Shown here piece after piece: positions 18,201 through 25,951 of a stretch of 64,000 nucleotides of DNA. The first letter of the stretch is position 1, and every line of letters starts with the position of its first letter. This stretch comes from Streptomyces sp. MA5143a (GTDB taxonomy: Bacteria > Actinomycetota > Actinomycetes > Streptomycetales > Streptomycetaceae). The translations under genes were made by a program, and so were the position numbers. The notes beneath the pieces were generated by a model. That model searched no databases and was not told where the DNA came from. It worked only from the letters and a program-made list of their open reading frames with translations. The stretch lies in assembly GCF_900290235.1 (NCBI RefSeq), contig NZ_OLMK01000061.1:124001-188000 (forward strand), written 5' to 3'.

Positions 18201-18602
18201 GGCAAGGAGTACGCCGTCGACCTGGAACCCGGGGTGCGGCTCCTGATCGGTCTGGAGGCCGTGGGCGAGGCCGACGAGCGCGGTATGCGCACCGTGATGG
18301 CCACCCTCAACGGCCAGCTGCGGCCCATTCAGGTCCGTGACGCCGCCGCCTCCTCCGACATCCCCGCCACCGAGAAGGCCGACCGCTCCGACCCCGGCCA
18401 TGTCGCCGCCCCGTTCGCCGGAGTGGTGACCCTCGCGGTCGCCGAGGGCGACGAGGTCGAGTCCGGCGCCACCGTCGCCACCATCGAGGCCATGAAGATG
18501 GAGGCCGCGATCACCGCCCCGAAGGCCGGGCGGGTCTCCCGGCTCGCCATCAACCGGATCCAGCAGGTGGAGGGCGGAGACCTCCTCGTCGAGATCCGCT
18601 GA
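15228..18602 (+). CDS. pyc: Pyruvate carboxylase
   Basis: 1124 residues, full-length single-chain enzyme of anaplerosis (pyruvate + HCO3- + ATP to oxaloacetate). Order of domains: biotin carboxylase (from MLRKVLVANRGEIAIRAFRA, with ATP-grasp motif VKAVAGGGGRGMRRV and HIEVQILADGHGNVIHLFER), carboxyltransferase (IGVTDTTFRDAHQSLLATRV, LLRGRNTVGYTPYP, VLAVKDMAGLLRAPAA, HIHTHDTAGGQ), and biotinyl carrier (VATIEAMKMEAAITAPKAG, biotin acceptor Lys1090). ATG at 15228 follows GAAGGGA. Upstream 234 bp hold the promoter region with no other gene. Intact throughout; convergent with the transporter operon that follows. Confidence 0.97.
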   Translation: MLRKVLVANRGEIAIRAFRAGYEVGARTVAVFPHEDRNSLHRLKADEAYEIGEPGHPVRAYLSVDEIMRAARQAGADAVYPGYGFLSENPELARACEEAGITFVGPSAHILELTGNKARAVAAARAAGVPVLGSSEPSTDVDELVRAADGIGFPVFVKAVAGGGGRGMRRVEEPAALREAIEAASREAASAFGDPTVFLEKAVVEPRHIEVQILADGHGNVIHLFERDCSVQRRHQKVIELAPAPNLDPELRDRICADAVRFAREIGYRNAGTVEFLLDRDGNHVFIEMNPRIQVEHTVTEEVTDVDLVQSQLRIAAGATLADLGLSQETVTLRGAALQCRITTEDPANGFRPDTGRISAYRSPGGSGIRLDGGTTHAGTEISAHFDSMLVKLSCRGRDFTTAVNRARRAVAEFRIRGVATNIPFLQAVLDDPDFQAGRVTTSFIEQRPHLLTSRHSADRGTKLLTYLADVTVNKPHGERPVLIDPAGKIPAVSAARPPAGSKQKLVELGPEGFASWLRRSPTIGVTDTTFRDAHQSLLATRVRTKDMLAVAPTVARTLPQLLSLECWGGATYDVALRFLAEDPWERLAAFREAVPNICLQMLLRGRNTVGYTPYPTEVTDAFVEEAARTGIDIFRIFDALNDVSQMRPAIDAVRATGTAVAEVALCYTSDLSDPAEKLYTLDYYLRLAEQIVEAGAHVLAVKDMAGLLRAPAATKLVSALRREFDLPVHIHTHDTAGGQLATYLAAIQAGADAVDGAVASMAGTTSQPSLSAIVAATDHSDRPTGLDLRAVGDLEPYWESVRKIYAPFEAGLASPTGRVYDHEIPGGQLSNLRTQAVALGLGDRFEDIEAMYTAADRILGHLVKVTPSSKVVGDLALHLVGAGVAPADFEATPDRFDIPDSVVGFLRGELGTPPGGWPEPFRTKALQGRGEAKPVRELTAEDREGLEKDRRATLNRLLFPAPTREFETHRQTYGDTSVLDSKDFFYGLGPGKEYAVDLEPGVRLLIGLEAVGEADERGMRTVMATLNGQLRPIQVRDAAASSDIPATEKADRSDPGHVAAPFAGVVTLAVAEGDEVESGATVATIEAMKMEAAITAPKAGRVSRLAINRIQQVEGGDLLVEIR

Positions 18603-18641
18603 GGCGGGAACGGCGACGCCCGCGTCCGTCCGTTCGCCGCC
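18603..18641. terminator. Terminator hairpin between convergent pyc and ABC-transporter operon
   Basis: GGCGGGAACGG (18603-18613) pairs with CCGTTCGCCGCC (18630-18641) with one bulged base. It immediately follows the pyc stop codon and precedes the stop of the minus-strand ATPase gene by 13 bp, so it probably terminates both. Confidence 0.65.
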
Positions 18642-18654
18642 CCTGCGGCCGCCG

Positions 18655-20334
18655 TCACCCTGGGCCCGTGGCACGTCCTCGTGGTGCGACGGTGGCCATG
18701 AGGGAGGCGGTGAACGGGTGGCGCGGCGTCGTCAGGATCCGGTGGGTGGGACCCTGTTCGACGATCTGCCCGTCGTCCAGGACGGCGACGTGGTGGGCGA
18801 CGGCCGCCGTGTCCAGGTCGTGGGTGATCAGGACCAGGGAGAGTCCGTCGTCGCCGTCGAGCAGTCCGGTGAGGACGTCCAGGATGCCCCGCCGGGTGAC
18901 GGTGTCGAGCCCGGAGGTGATCTCGTCGCAGAGGAGGACGCGCGGGCGGGCCAGGAGGGCACGGGCCAGGGCTGCGCGCTGGAGCTCACCGCCGGACAGC
19001 CGGTCCGGGCGGCGGCGCACCAGCTCCGCCGGCAGGCCGAGGCGGGCCAGCGTGGTGAGCGCCTCGGCCTCCGCCGCGCCGGGTGCGGCGCCGCGCAGCC
19101 GGACCGCCGTCCGCGCGACCTGGGACAGCACCGGGCGGTGCTCGTCGAAGGCGGCGCGGGCGTCCTGGAACACGTACTGCACGGCCGCCAGGTGCTCCCG
19201 GCGCCGGTCCCGGAGGCTGCGCGGCAGAGGAGCGCCGTCGAGGAGGACCTCGCCGTCGTGGTCGCGGTGCAGCCCCGCCAGACAGCGGGCCAAGGTGGTC
19301 TTGCCGCTGCCCGAGCGGCCCACCACGGCCAGGCACTGCCCGGAGTACAGGGCGAGTTCGGGTGCCCGAACGGCCACGGTCGGACCCCGCCGGGAGCCGT
19401 CCCGGTGGCGGGCGGTGAGGTTCCGCACGCGCAGCACGGGCTCCGCCGCGTCCTCGGGACGGTCCGGCTCCACCCCATCCTTGGGACGGCCCTGCTCCTC
19501 CGCATCATTGGGACGGCCCTGCTCCTCCGCATCCTCGGGACGGCCCTGCTCCGCCGTGTCCGACAACAACGGCCTGGACCGGAGGAGTTCGCGGGTCCAC
19601 TCGTGCCGGGGCGCGAGCCACACCCGCCGTGCGGGGCCCGACTCCACGATCCGGCCGTCCCGCATGACGTGGATCTCGTCGGCGAGCGCGTGGACGACGT
19701 CCAGGTCGTGGCTGAGCAGCACGACCGCGAAGCCGCGGGCCGCGACCGCCGCCAGCTGGTCGACCACACGGCTCTTGGTCAGCGCGTCCTGACCGGTCGT
19801 GGGCTCGTCGGCCACGACGACCCGGGCCCCGAGCAGCAGGGCCTGCGCGAGGACGACCCGCTGTTGCTGACCACCGGACAGCTGATGCGGATACCGCCGC
19901 AACAGAGCCTCCCCGTCGGGTAGTTGCGCGTCGGCGAGGGCCCGCAGGACCCGCTCGCGGGCTGCCGCCCGGCGCTCCGGCCGGGGCAGGTCCCGCACCT
20001 GGGCGCGGGCGATGTCGGTCAGCAGCGCCGAGACCCGGCGGGCGGGGTTGAGGACGGCCGCCGGGTGCTGCGGTACGTATCCGACCGGCCCGCCGGCCGC
20101 CACCTGGACGCGACCCGTGACCCGCGCACCCGCCGGGAACTCGCCCAGCAGGGCCAGCCCGGTAGTGGTCTTGCCACTGCCCGAGGCACCCACCAGCGCG
20201 GTCACCCGGCCGGGCAGCGCCCGCAGACCCACCCCGTCGACGATGACCCGTCCGCCGACCTCGACCCGCAGGTCCTCGATCTCGGCCAGGGGCTCCCCGG
20301 CGGACCGGCCGTCCTCGTCGTCGTACCGCTTCAC
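18655..20334 (-). CDS. Fused double ATPase of an Opp/Nik-type ABC importer
   Basis: 559 residues, two complete ABC domains in one chain, equivalent to OppD-OppF. Domain 1: Walker A LVGASGSGKTTTGLALL, signature LSGGQQQRVVLAQALLL, Walker B VVVADEPTTGQD, switch VVLLSHDLDVVHAL. Domain 2: VVGRSGSGKTTLARCLAG, LSGGELQRAALARALLA, VLLCDEITSGLD, LVLITHDLDTAAV. The linker holds three near-identical 12-residue units of the EQGRPxDAE type. GTG at 20334 overlaps the upstream permease stop by 4 bp (GTGA); the longer open frame upstream is not this family. Last gene of the ten-gene operon; it would power import of a peptide-like or metal-chelate ligand. Confidence 0.92.
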   Translation of the reverse strand: MKRYDDEDGRSAGEPLAEIEDLRVEVGGRVIVDGVGLRALPGRVTALVGASGSGKTTTGLALLGEFPAGARVTGRVQVAAGGPVGYVPQHPAAVLNPARRVSALLTDIARAQVRDLPRPERRAAARERVLRALADAQLPDGEALLRRYPHQLSGGQQQRVVLAQALLLGARVVVADEPTTGQDALTKSRVVDQLAAVAARGFAVVLLSHDLDVVHALADEIHVMRDGRIVESGPARRVWLAPRHEWTRELLRSRPLLSDTAEQGRPEDAEEQGRPNDAEEQGRPKDGVEPDRPEDAAEPVLRVRNLTARHRDGSRRGPTVAVRAPELALYSGQCLAVVGRSGSGKTTLARCLAGLHRDHDGEVLLDGAPLPRSLRDRRREHLAAVQYVFQDARAAFDEHRPVLSQVARTAVRLRGAAPGAAEAEALTTLARLGLPAELVRRRPDRLSGGELQRAALARALLARPRVLLCDEITSGLDTVTRRGILDVLTGLLDGDDGLSLVLITHDLDTAAVAHHVAVLDDGQIVEQGPTHRILTTPRHPFTASLMATVAPRGRATGPG

Positions 20335-21209
20335 GGCCGTCGTTCCTTCCGTCCCCGGCGCGCACCGGGCGTCCTCGGTGCGGGTTTCTCCAGTGCGGCG
20401 TCGAACAGCAGGTTGGTGCCGGTGGTGAGCGCGACGATCAGCAGCGCGGGCACGACCACCGCCCACGGCTGCACGAACAGTCCCGTGCGGTTCCGGTCGA
20501 CCATCACCGCCCAGTCCGCGGCGTCGGGCTCCACCCCCACCCCGAGGAACGCGGCCGTGGCGACCAGGTACAGCACCCCGGTGAGGCGGGTGCCGGCGTC
20601 GGCGCCCAGGGTGCGCAGGATGCCGCGGCCGACACAGCCGAACGCGGTGCGCCACCAGCTCTCGCCCTGGAGCCGCAGCGCCTCCACGACCGGCCGGGCG
20701 GCGGCCTCGGTGGCGGCGGCGCGCACCAGCCGTGCCGCGTCCGGCACATTGACCAGTGCCACCAGCAGGGCGAGCCCGACGGCCCCCGGAGTGAACACCG
20801 ATGCGACCAGCAGGATCAGCAGCAGCGACGGCACGGCGATCAGGACGTCCAGGGGCCGCATCAGCAGCTCCTCCAGCCAGCGCCGATGCGTCAGGGCGGC
20901 GGCGAGACCGACCGGCAGCGCGACGAGATAGGCGAGCACACCGGCGCCGAGCGCGGTCAGCACGACGGGCCGCCCGCCGTGCAGCACCTGCCGCCACACG
21001 TCCCGGCCCACGAAGTCCGTCCCCAGCCAGTGCCCCCCGCCGAGCGTGAACGACACCGTGCGCGGGCCAGGCTCACCCGCGAACACCGGGCCCAGCAGGG
21101 CGAGGAGGAGGGGTACGGCGATGATCGCGACGCCGAGCGCGAAGCGGCCCGTACACCGCCCGGCCGCGGCGGTGCCGGTGCCGCTGGTGGTGGGGGAGGC
21201 GGTGGTCAC
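20331..21209 (-). CDS. ABC importer permease, OppC/NikC type
   Basis: 292 residues. The short Thr/Ser-rich N-terminus is followed by FALGVAIIAVPLLLALLGPVF, then the OppC hallmark HWLGTDFVGRDVWRQVLHGG. Five to six membrane segments follow (VVLTALGAGVLAYLVALPVG, PLDVLIAVPSLLLILLVASV, PGAVGLALLVALVNV and others). The EAA coupling loop reads ATEAAARPVVEALRLQGESW, and the C-terminus has the GVGVEPDAADWAVMVD motif. GTG at 21209 overlaps the upstream permease stop by 4 bp and its own stop overlaps the ATPase start by 4 bp. Confidence 0.9.
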   Translation of the reverse strand: MTTASPTTSGTGTAAAGRCTGRFALGVAIIAVPLLLALLGPVFAGEPGPRTVSFTLGGGHWLGTDFVGRDVWRQVLHGGRPVVLTALGAGVLAYLVALPVGLAAALTHRRWLEELLMRPLDVLIAVPSLLLILLVASVFTPGAVGLALLVALVNVPDAARLVRAAATEAAARPVVEALRLQGESWWRTAFGCVGRGILRTLGADAGTRLTGVLYLVATAAFLGVGVEPDAADWAVMVDRNRTGLFVQPWAVVVPALLIVALTTGTNLLFDAALEKPAPRTPGARRGRKERRP

Positions 21210-22165
21210 GCGGCCACCCCCGCGCGCGGGGCCAGCCGGTGCGCGACCACGTCGGCGCCCAGGTTGAGGACGACCGTCAGCACGCCGAACACCACGGCGA
21301 GGCCCTGCACCACGGGCACATCGCGTTCGGCGACGGCGTTGAGGAGGACGGTGCCGAGTCCGGGGATCACGAAGAGGGCCTCCACGACGATGACACCGCA
21401 CAGCAACCAGTCGACGGTGCGGGCGAGTTGCTGGGCGGCGGGGGCGAGCGCGTTCGGCAGGGCGTGGGCGTAGCGGACCCGGGCGCCCGGCACGCCGTAC
21501 CGGCGGGCGTGGGCCGCGTACGGGGAGCCGAGGGCGTCGACCATGCCGGCGCGCACCAGACGGACCAGTGAGCACACCGGCCGGGAGAGCAGCACGAGCA
21601 CGGGCAGCACGAGCGCGGCCGGATGGGCGAGGAGATCGGTGCCGTAGCCGACGGCGGTCGGCGGCAGCCAGCCCAGCCGCAGCGCGAACACCGTCACCAG
21701 CAGCACCCCGAGGGCAAACTCGGGCACCGCGTACACGGCGAGCGTCAGCCCGCTGACGAGACGGTCGACGAGCCCGCCCTCGTGCCGCGCGGCCAGCACG
21801 CCGAGGCCGAAGCCGAGCGGCACGAGCAGCGCCACGGTGAGCGCCGCCAGCAGCAGCGTGGGGCCGAAGCCGTCGGCGATGTACCGGCTCACCGGGCGGC
21901 CGGACGCCAGGGAGGTCCCGAAGTCGCCGTGCGCCAGTCCGGCCGCCCAGTCCCCGAGCCGTTCCAGCACCGGCCGGTCGAGGCGCAGGGCCTCCCGGAT
22001 GGCGGCGACGCGTTCCGGGTCCGGCTGGTCCCCGGCCAGGGCGATGGCCGCGTCGCCCGGCAGCGCCTCGGTGAGCGCGAAGACCAGCAGCACCACGGCC
22101 ACGGTCTGCGCGGCGCCGAGGAGCAGCCGCCGGGCGACGAAGGAGCGCAGCGCGCTTCCGCTCAC
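21206..22165 (-). CDS. ABC importer permease, OppB/NikB type
   Basis: 319 residues if started at GTG 22165, which keeps the 4-bp GTGA overlap seen at most junctions of this operon; GTG 22174 (three residues longer) is an alternative. FVARRLLLGAAQTVAVVLLV and FALTEALPGDAAIALAGDQP are the standard OppB N-terminus (the LPGD motif). LDRPVLERLGDWAAGLAHGD, with FGTSLASGRPV, matches the conserved outer loop. Later segments include VYAVPEFALGVLLVTVFALR and the coupling loop AAHARRYGVPGARVRYAHAL. It ends VVEALFVIPGLGTVLLNAV, typical of the family. Confidence 0.9.
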   Translation of the reverse strand: MSGSALRSFVARRLLLGAAQTVAVVLLVFALTEALPGDAAIALAGDQPDPERVAAIREALRLDRPVLERLGDWAAGLAHGDFGTSLASGRPVSRYIADGFGPTLLLAALTVALLVPLGFGLGVLAARHEGGLVDRLVSGLTLAVYAVPEFALGVLLVTVFALRLGWLPPTAVGYGTDLLAHPAALVLPVLVLLSRPVCSLVRLVRAGMVDALGSPYAAHARRYGVPGARVRYAHALPNALAPAAQQLARTVDWLLCGVIVVEALFVIPGLGTVLLNAVAERDVPVVQGLAVVFGVLTVVLNLGADVVAHRLAPRAGVAA

Positions 22166-23751
22166 GCGAGCCACACCTTGTCGAAGCGCGCCCAGTCCAG
22201 TGTGTTGGCGGGGGCCCCGGTCTCCACTCCCCTCACGTTCTTGGCGGTGCCGAGGATCCAGTCGGCGAACCCCCAGATGAGGAAGCCGCCCTCCGCGTAC
22301 AGGCGGCGCTGCATCCGCTGGTAGACGGCGGCCCGCTCCGTCCGGTCACGGGTGGACTGGGCCTGCCGGTACAGCGCGTCGAAGTCCTTGTGCCGCCACT
22401 GGGTGGCGTTGGTGGTGGAGCCGGTCAGCAGCCGCTGGGAGATGTGCGCCTCGATGGGCATGGCGCCGGAGCGGTAGCAGGAGAGGGTGCCGGAGTCGAG
22501 GATGTCGCTCCAGTACGAGTCCTTGCTGCCCATCCTCACCTCGACGGTGACACCGGCCTTCGCGGCCTGGTCGCGGAAGATGCCGGCCGCCTCGGTGAAC
22601 CCGGCGGCGACGGCCGAGGTGTCCAGCCGGACCGTCAGCTTCTCGGCGCCGGCCTGCTTCAGCAGGGACTTGGCGCGGTCCAGGTCCTGTTCGCGCTGCG
22701 GCAGGTCGGCCGCGTAGTACTCGTAGCCCTTGCCGAACAGGTCGTTGCCGACGACGCCGGCTCCCGACAGCGCGCCGTCGACGAGTTCCTTCCGGTCGGC
22801 GATCAGGAAGAACGCCTCACGGACCCGCTTGTCGTCGAAGGGCGCCCGGTCGGTCTTCATGCAGAACCCCTGCATGGCGCTGTTGCGGAGCCGGACGATC
22901 TCGATCTGCCCCTTGTCCTCGTGGGCACGCGCGGTGGTGGGGTTCAGCTCGTGGGCGTACTCGACCTGGCCGCCGAGGAGCGCGTTGACCCGGGCGGACT
23001 CCTCGTTCGCGACGACGAACTCCAGCTCGTCGAGGTGCGGGGCGCCCTCCCAGTACGCGTCGTGTCGGCGCAGGACGGCCGAGCGGCCGGGGGTGAAGGA
23101 CACGAAACGGAAGGGGCCGGAGCCGATGGGCTTGCTGTCGAAGTCGCCGGCCTTCCGGCCCGCGTTCTCGGGCACGATGTACGCGCCGAACGCGGCCAGC
23201 ACATTGGGGAACTCGGCGGTCGGCCGCTTCAGCACGAACTCGATGCCCCGCTCGCCGGTGGCCCGGCTCGCGTCGAGGTCGATGGGCTCCAGGGACGCCT
23301 TGGCGCGGTAAGCCTTCTTGGGGTCGGCGATACGGCGGTAGCTGTAGAGCACGTCCTGCGCGGTCACCGGTCTGCCGTCGTGGAAGGTGGCCTCGCGCAG
23401 GGTGACCTGCCAGCGGTCCATCGTCGTGTTGGCCTCCCACTTGGTGGCGAGGCGCGGCTGCGCGGACAGGTCGGCGCCGTAGTCGGCGAGCTTGTCGAAC
23501 AGCGCCTTGGCGCGGGCGACGTCCGCGAACAGGTTCGCCAGGTGCGGGTCCAGGGTCTCGCTGGCGCCGCCGCCCGCGAACGCGGCACGCAGCCGCCCGC
23601 CGCGCTTCGGCGTACCGTCGTCGCCGCCGCCCGTCTCGGCGTCGGTACCGCCCCCGCCGCACGCCGTCAGGGCGAGCGCGCCGAGTGTGGCGGCACCGGT
23701 GGCGGCGAGGAAGCCGCGGCGGCGCAGGCCGGGGAAACGTTCGTCGTGCAT
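22162..23751 (-). CDS. Family 5 (Opp/Nik/Cnt) extracellular substrate-binding lipoprotein
   Basis: 529 residues. The signal peptide has a twin-arginine motif and lipobox (LRRRGFLAATGAATLGALAL, then TAC), so it is probably Tat-exported and lipid-anchored. The SBP_bac_5 fold is clear: TLDPHLANLFADVARAKALF near the N-terminus, FHDGRPVTAQDVLYSYRRIA, PIGSGPFRFVSFTPGRSAVL, APFDDKRVREAFFLIADRKE, and a C-terminal NTLDWARFDKVWLA. This family binds peptides, nickel chelates and metallophores such as staphylopine; the ligand cannot be read. ATG at 23751 follows GAGGAA. A 110-bp gap separates it from the methyltransferase, so an internal promoter is possible; its stop overlaps the OppB start by 4 bp. Confidence 0.92.
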   Translation of the reverse strand: MHDERFPGLRRRGFLAATGAATLGALALTACGGGGTDAETGGGDDGTPKRGGRLRAAFAGGGASETLDPHLANLFADVARAKALFDKLADYGADLSAQPRLATKWEANTTMDRWQVTLREATFHDGRPVTAQDVLYSYRRIADPKKAYRAKASLEPIDLDASRATGERGIEFVLKRPTAEFPNVLAAFGAYIVPENAGRKAGDFDSKPIGSGPFRFVSFTPGRSAVLRRHDAYWEGAPHLDELEFVVANEESARVNALLGGQVEYAHELNPTTARAHEDKGQIEIVRLRNSAMQGFCMKTDRAPFDDKRVREAFFLIADRKELVDGALSGAGVVGNDLFGKGYEYYAADLPQREQDLDRAKSLLKQAGAEKLTVRLDTSAVAAGFTEAAGIFRDQAAKAGVTVEVRMGSKDSYWSDILDSGTLSCYRSGAMPIEAHISQRLLTGSTTNATQWRHKDFDALYRQAQSTRDRTERAAVYQRMQRRLYAEGGFLIWGFADWILGTAKNVRGVETGAPANTLDWARFDKVWLA

Positions 23752-23861
23752 GGAGGTTCCTCGGGGTGTGGTGGTGGGTGGGAGCGGGGGGAGGCGCGCG
23801 ACGAAGGTCGGTGGGGGGAGGCGCGTCGTGCGGGTCTGGTCAGCGGGGGTGCGGGTGATCT

Positions 23862-24689
23862 TCAGCGGGAAGCGGTGAGCCGTGCGACGAGGTGCAGCCG
23901 GTCGGCATCCGTCGTACGGCCCGGCAACTGGCCCTCCCGCCACAGGGGTTCGGTGCGGGGGCCCGGTCCGTCGTGCAGTTCGAGCACCTCGAAGCCGTGG
24001 GCGGCCAGGACGTGGCGCAGTTCCAGGGGGAACAACAGCCGCCACGCGGAGCGCTGTTCGAGGGGCGGGGCCCCGTCGTCGGAGGTCCACACGCGGACCC
24101 GGCGCAGGAGCTGGGCGGTGCGGTCCACGGTGAGGGTGGTGGTGGACCGGTAGGCGGTGCCCCGCCAGGTGAAGCCGTCGACGGTCGGGGTGTCGAGCAG
24201 ATCGGTGCGGCCCAGGAAATAGGCGCCGTTGCGCATCTCCGCGACCAGCAGCCCGCCGGGGGCGAGCGCGCGGCGGCAGGAGGAGAGGAAGCCGTCGAGC
24301 TGGTCGCCGGTGTGGCAGTACAGCAGGGAGCTGTCCAGGCACACGACGGCGTCGAAGGCGGCCCGCCCCAGGTCGAAGCCGTGCAGGTCGGCCCGGACGT
24401 ACGCCGGCCCGGGATGGTGGACGCGGGCGTGGGCCAGCATCGCCCCGGAGAGGTCGGCGCCGGTCACGGTACGGCCGGCGCCGTGCAGATGTGCGGCGTC
24501 GCGGCCCGTGCCGCAACCCATGTCCAGCACCCGCGCGCCCGCGCCGTGGCGGCGCAGACAGTCCTCGGCCCAGCGCCCGGCGAGCCGCTCGGGGTCGGGG
24601 AAACGGGCCTCGTACAGCTCGGGGTTGTCGGTGAGGAGGTTCCGGGGCGCCGTCCGATCGACGGTCTGCCGCTCCTGTGACGTGCTCAC
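23862..24689 (-). CDS. Class I SAM-dependent methyltransferase
   Basis: 275 residues. The SAM-binding core is complete: motif I RVLDMGCGTGRDAAHLHGAG, acidic loop VTGADLSGAMLAHARVHHPG, motif II-III region AFDAVVCLDSSLLYCHTGDQ, and RRALAPGGLLVAEM. The C-terminal half (YRSTTTLTVDRTAQLLRRVR) is a beta-sheet lid common in small-molecule methyltransferases. The acceptor is unknown; in this operon it would plausibly N- or O-methylate the operon's product. GTG at 24689 overlaps the MFS gene stop by 4 bp. Confidence 0.87.
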   Translation of the reverse strand: MSTSQERQTVDRTAPRNLLTDNPELYEARFPDPERLAGRWAEDCLRRHGAGARVLDMGCGTGRDAAHLHGAGRTVTGADLSGAMLAHARVHHPGPAYVRADLHGFDLGRAAFDAVVCLDSSLLYCHTGDQLDGFLSSCRRALAPGGLLVAEMRNGAYFLGRTDLLDTPTVDGFTWRGTAYRSTTTLTVDRTAQLLRRVRVWTSDDGAPPLEQRSAWRLLFPLELRHVLAAHGFEVLELHDGPGPRTEPLWREGQLPGRTTDADRLHLVARLTASR

Positions 24690-25951
24690 GCGCTGCTCCG
24701 TTCGCCGGCCGGGGCGGGGGAGACGGCGACCGGGGTGGCGGGCAGCGCGCCCAGACGGTGCAGCCAGGCGACGCCGGTCGCCGAGACCAGTCCGAACACG
24801 GCGCAGCACACCCAGGGCAGCCAGCCGTGACCGGTCCCCTGCCCGGCGTCCATGGCCCAGCCGACGACGGCGTTGCCGACGGCCGCGGCCAGGCCGGAGA
24901 CGACGTAGAAGATCCCGAAGTAGGTGCCGGTCAGCTCGGGGCGGCCGAAGCGGGGGATCAGCTCCATCACGAACGGGGAGGCCACCATGATCCCGAGGTA
25001 CAGCAGCAGCGCGCCCAGCAGCACCGGCACGGCGTCGAACCACCCACCCGGATCGGCCCCCGCCCCCAGCGCGGGCGGCAGGAACGCCAGCCCCATCACG
25101 GCGAGCCCGGTCGCGATCCAACGCCCCCTGTCCCCACGCGACTTCAGGGCTGTGGTGATCCTGAGCTGGAGCGCCAGGTTGGCGAGGGTGCCGACGAGGA
25201 AGACAAGACCGGCCGCGCCGTCCCAGCCGGTGGCCTCGCGTGCCCCGGCGGGCAGCAGCAGATACAGCTGGTTCTCCAGGGTGAACATGCCGACCATGGC
25301 GAGCGCGAACGCGAGGAAGACCCGGTTGCCTAGCACCTCACGCCAGTCCCCGAGGACACCGCTCCCGCTAGTCTCCACCTTCCGGGCGGGCAGGACGAGG
25401 GCCTGCGCCACGGTGAGCGCGGCGAAGATCCCGGCGGCGGTCAGCGCGGACGTGCGGAAGTCCACCAGCAGCAGCGCGCTGCCCAGCAGCGGCCCGATCA
25501 GGGCGCCCGTCGTCGCGAACACGTTGAACAGAGCGAACGCCTCCGCCTTGCGCTCCCCGGCCTCCTGCGCGAGGTAGGCCCGCACGGCGGGGTTGAACAG
25601 CGCCCCGGCGAGCCCGCTCAGCGCGGAGGCGGCCAGCAGCACGGCCAGTCCGTCACCGAGCGCGAACAGCCCGAACCCGACGGTCCGCAGCGCGCACCCG
25701 GCGATGATGACGCCCCGCGCGCCGAGCCGGTCGGAGGCGGAGCCACCGATGATGAACAGGCCCTGCTGGCTGAGGTTGCGCACGCCGAGGACCACACCGA
25801 CGAGCGCCGCCGACATGCCCAGGTTCTCGGTGAGATGGGTGGCCAGGTAGGGGATCAGCAGATAGAAGCCGATGTTGACGCCGAGCTGGTTGACCAGCAG
25901 CAGGCGCACGGCGAACGGGAAGCGGCGTATCTCATGCCACGTCCGCACCAC
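24686..25951 (-). CDS. MFS transporter (candidate product exporter)
   Basis: 421 residues with about twelve membrane segments: FAVRLLLVNQLGVNIGFYLL, LVGVVLGVRNLSQQGLFIIG, GLFALGDGLAVLLAASAL and so on to WLPWVCCAVFGLVSATGVAW. The loop GGSASDRLGARGVIIAGC is the MFS motif A (GxxxDRxGRR-like). PAVRAYLAQEAGERKAEAF resembles the drug-efflux MFS of the MdtH/YfcJ type. Start is taken at GTG 25951 because GGAGGAGG lies just upstream; GTG 25948 is equally possible. It overlaps the epimerase gene by about 20 bp. In a metallophore operon this position is usually the exporter (compare CntE), but that is inference. Confidence 0.88.
   Translation of the reverse strand: MVRTWHEIRRFPFAVRLLLVNQLGVNIGFYLLIPYLATHLTENLGMSAALVGVVLGVRNLSQQGLFIIGGSASDRLGARGVIIAGCALRTVGFGLFALGDGLAVLLAASALSGLAGALFNPAVRAYLAQEAGERKAEAFALFNVFATTGALIGPLLGSALLLVDFRTSALTAAGIFAALTVAQALVLPARKVETSGSGVLGDWREVLGNRVFLAFALAMVGMFTLENQLYLLLPAGAREATGWDGAAGLVFLVGTLANLALQLRITTALKSRGDRGRWIATGLAVMGLAFLPPALGAGADPGGWFDAVPVLLGALLLYLGIMVASPFVMELIPRFGRPELTGTYFGIFYVVSGLAAAVGNAVVGWAMDAGQGTGHGWLPWVCCAVFGLVSATGVAWLHRLGALPATPVAVSPAPAGERSSA

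Noticed and set aside
20335..20997. N-terminal extension of the fused ABC ATPase
   Set aside because: The frame stays open but the sequence is the wrong-frame reading of the upstream permease; the GTG at 20334 forms the same 4-bp overlap seen at other junctions.
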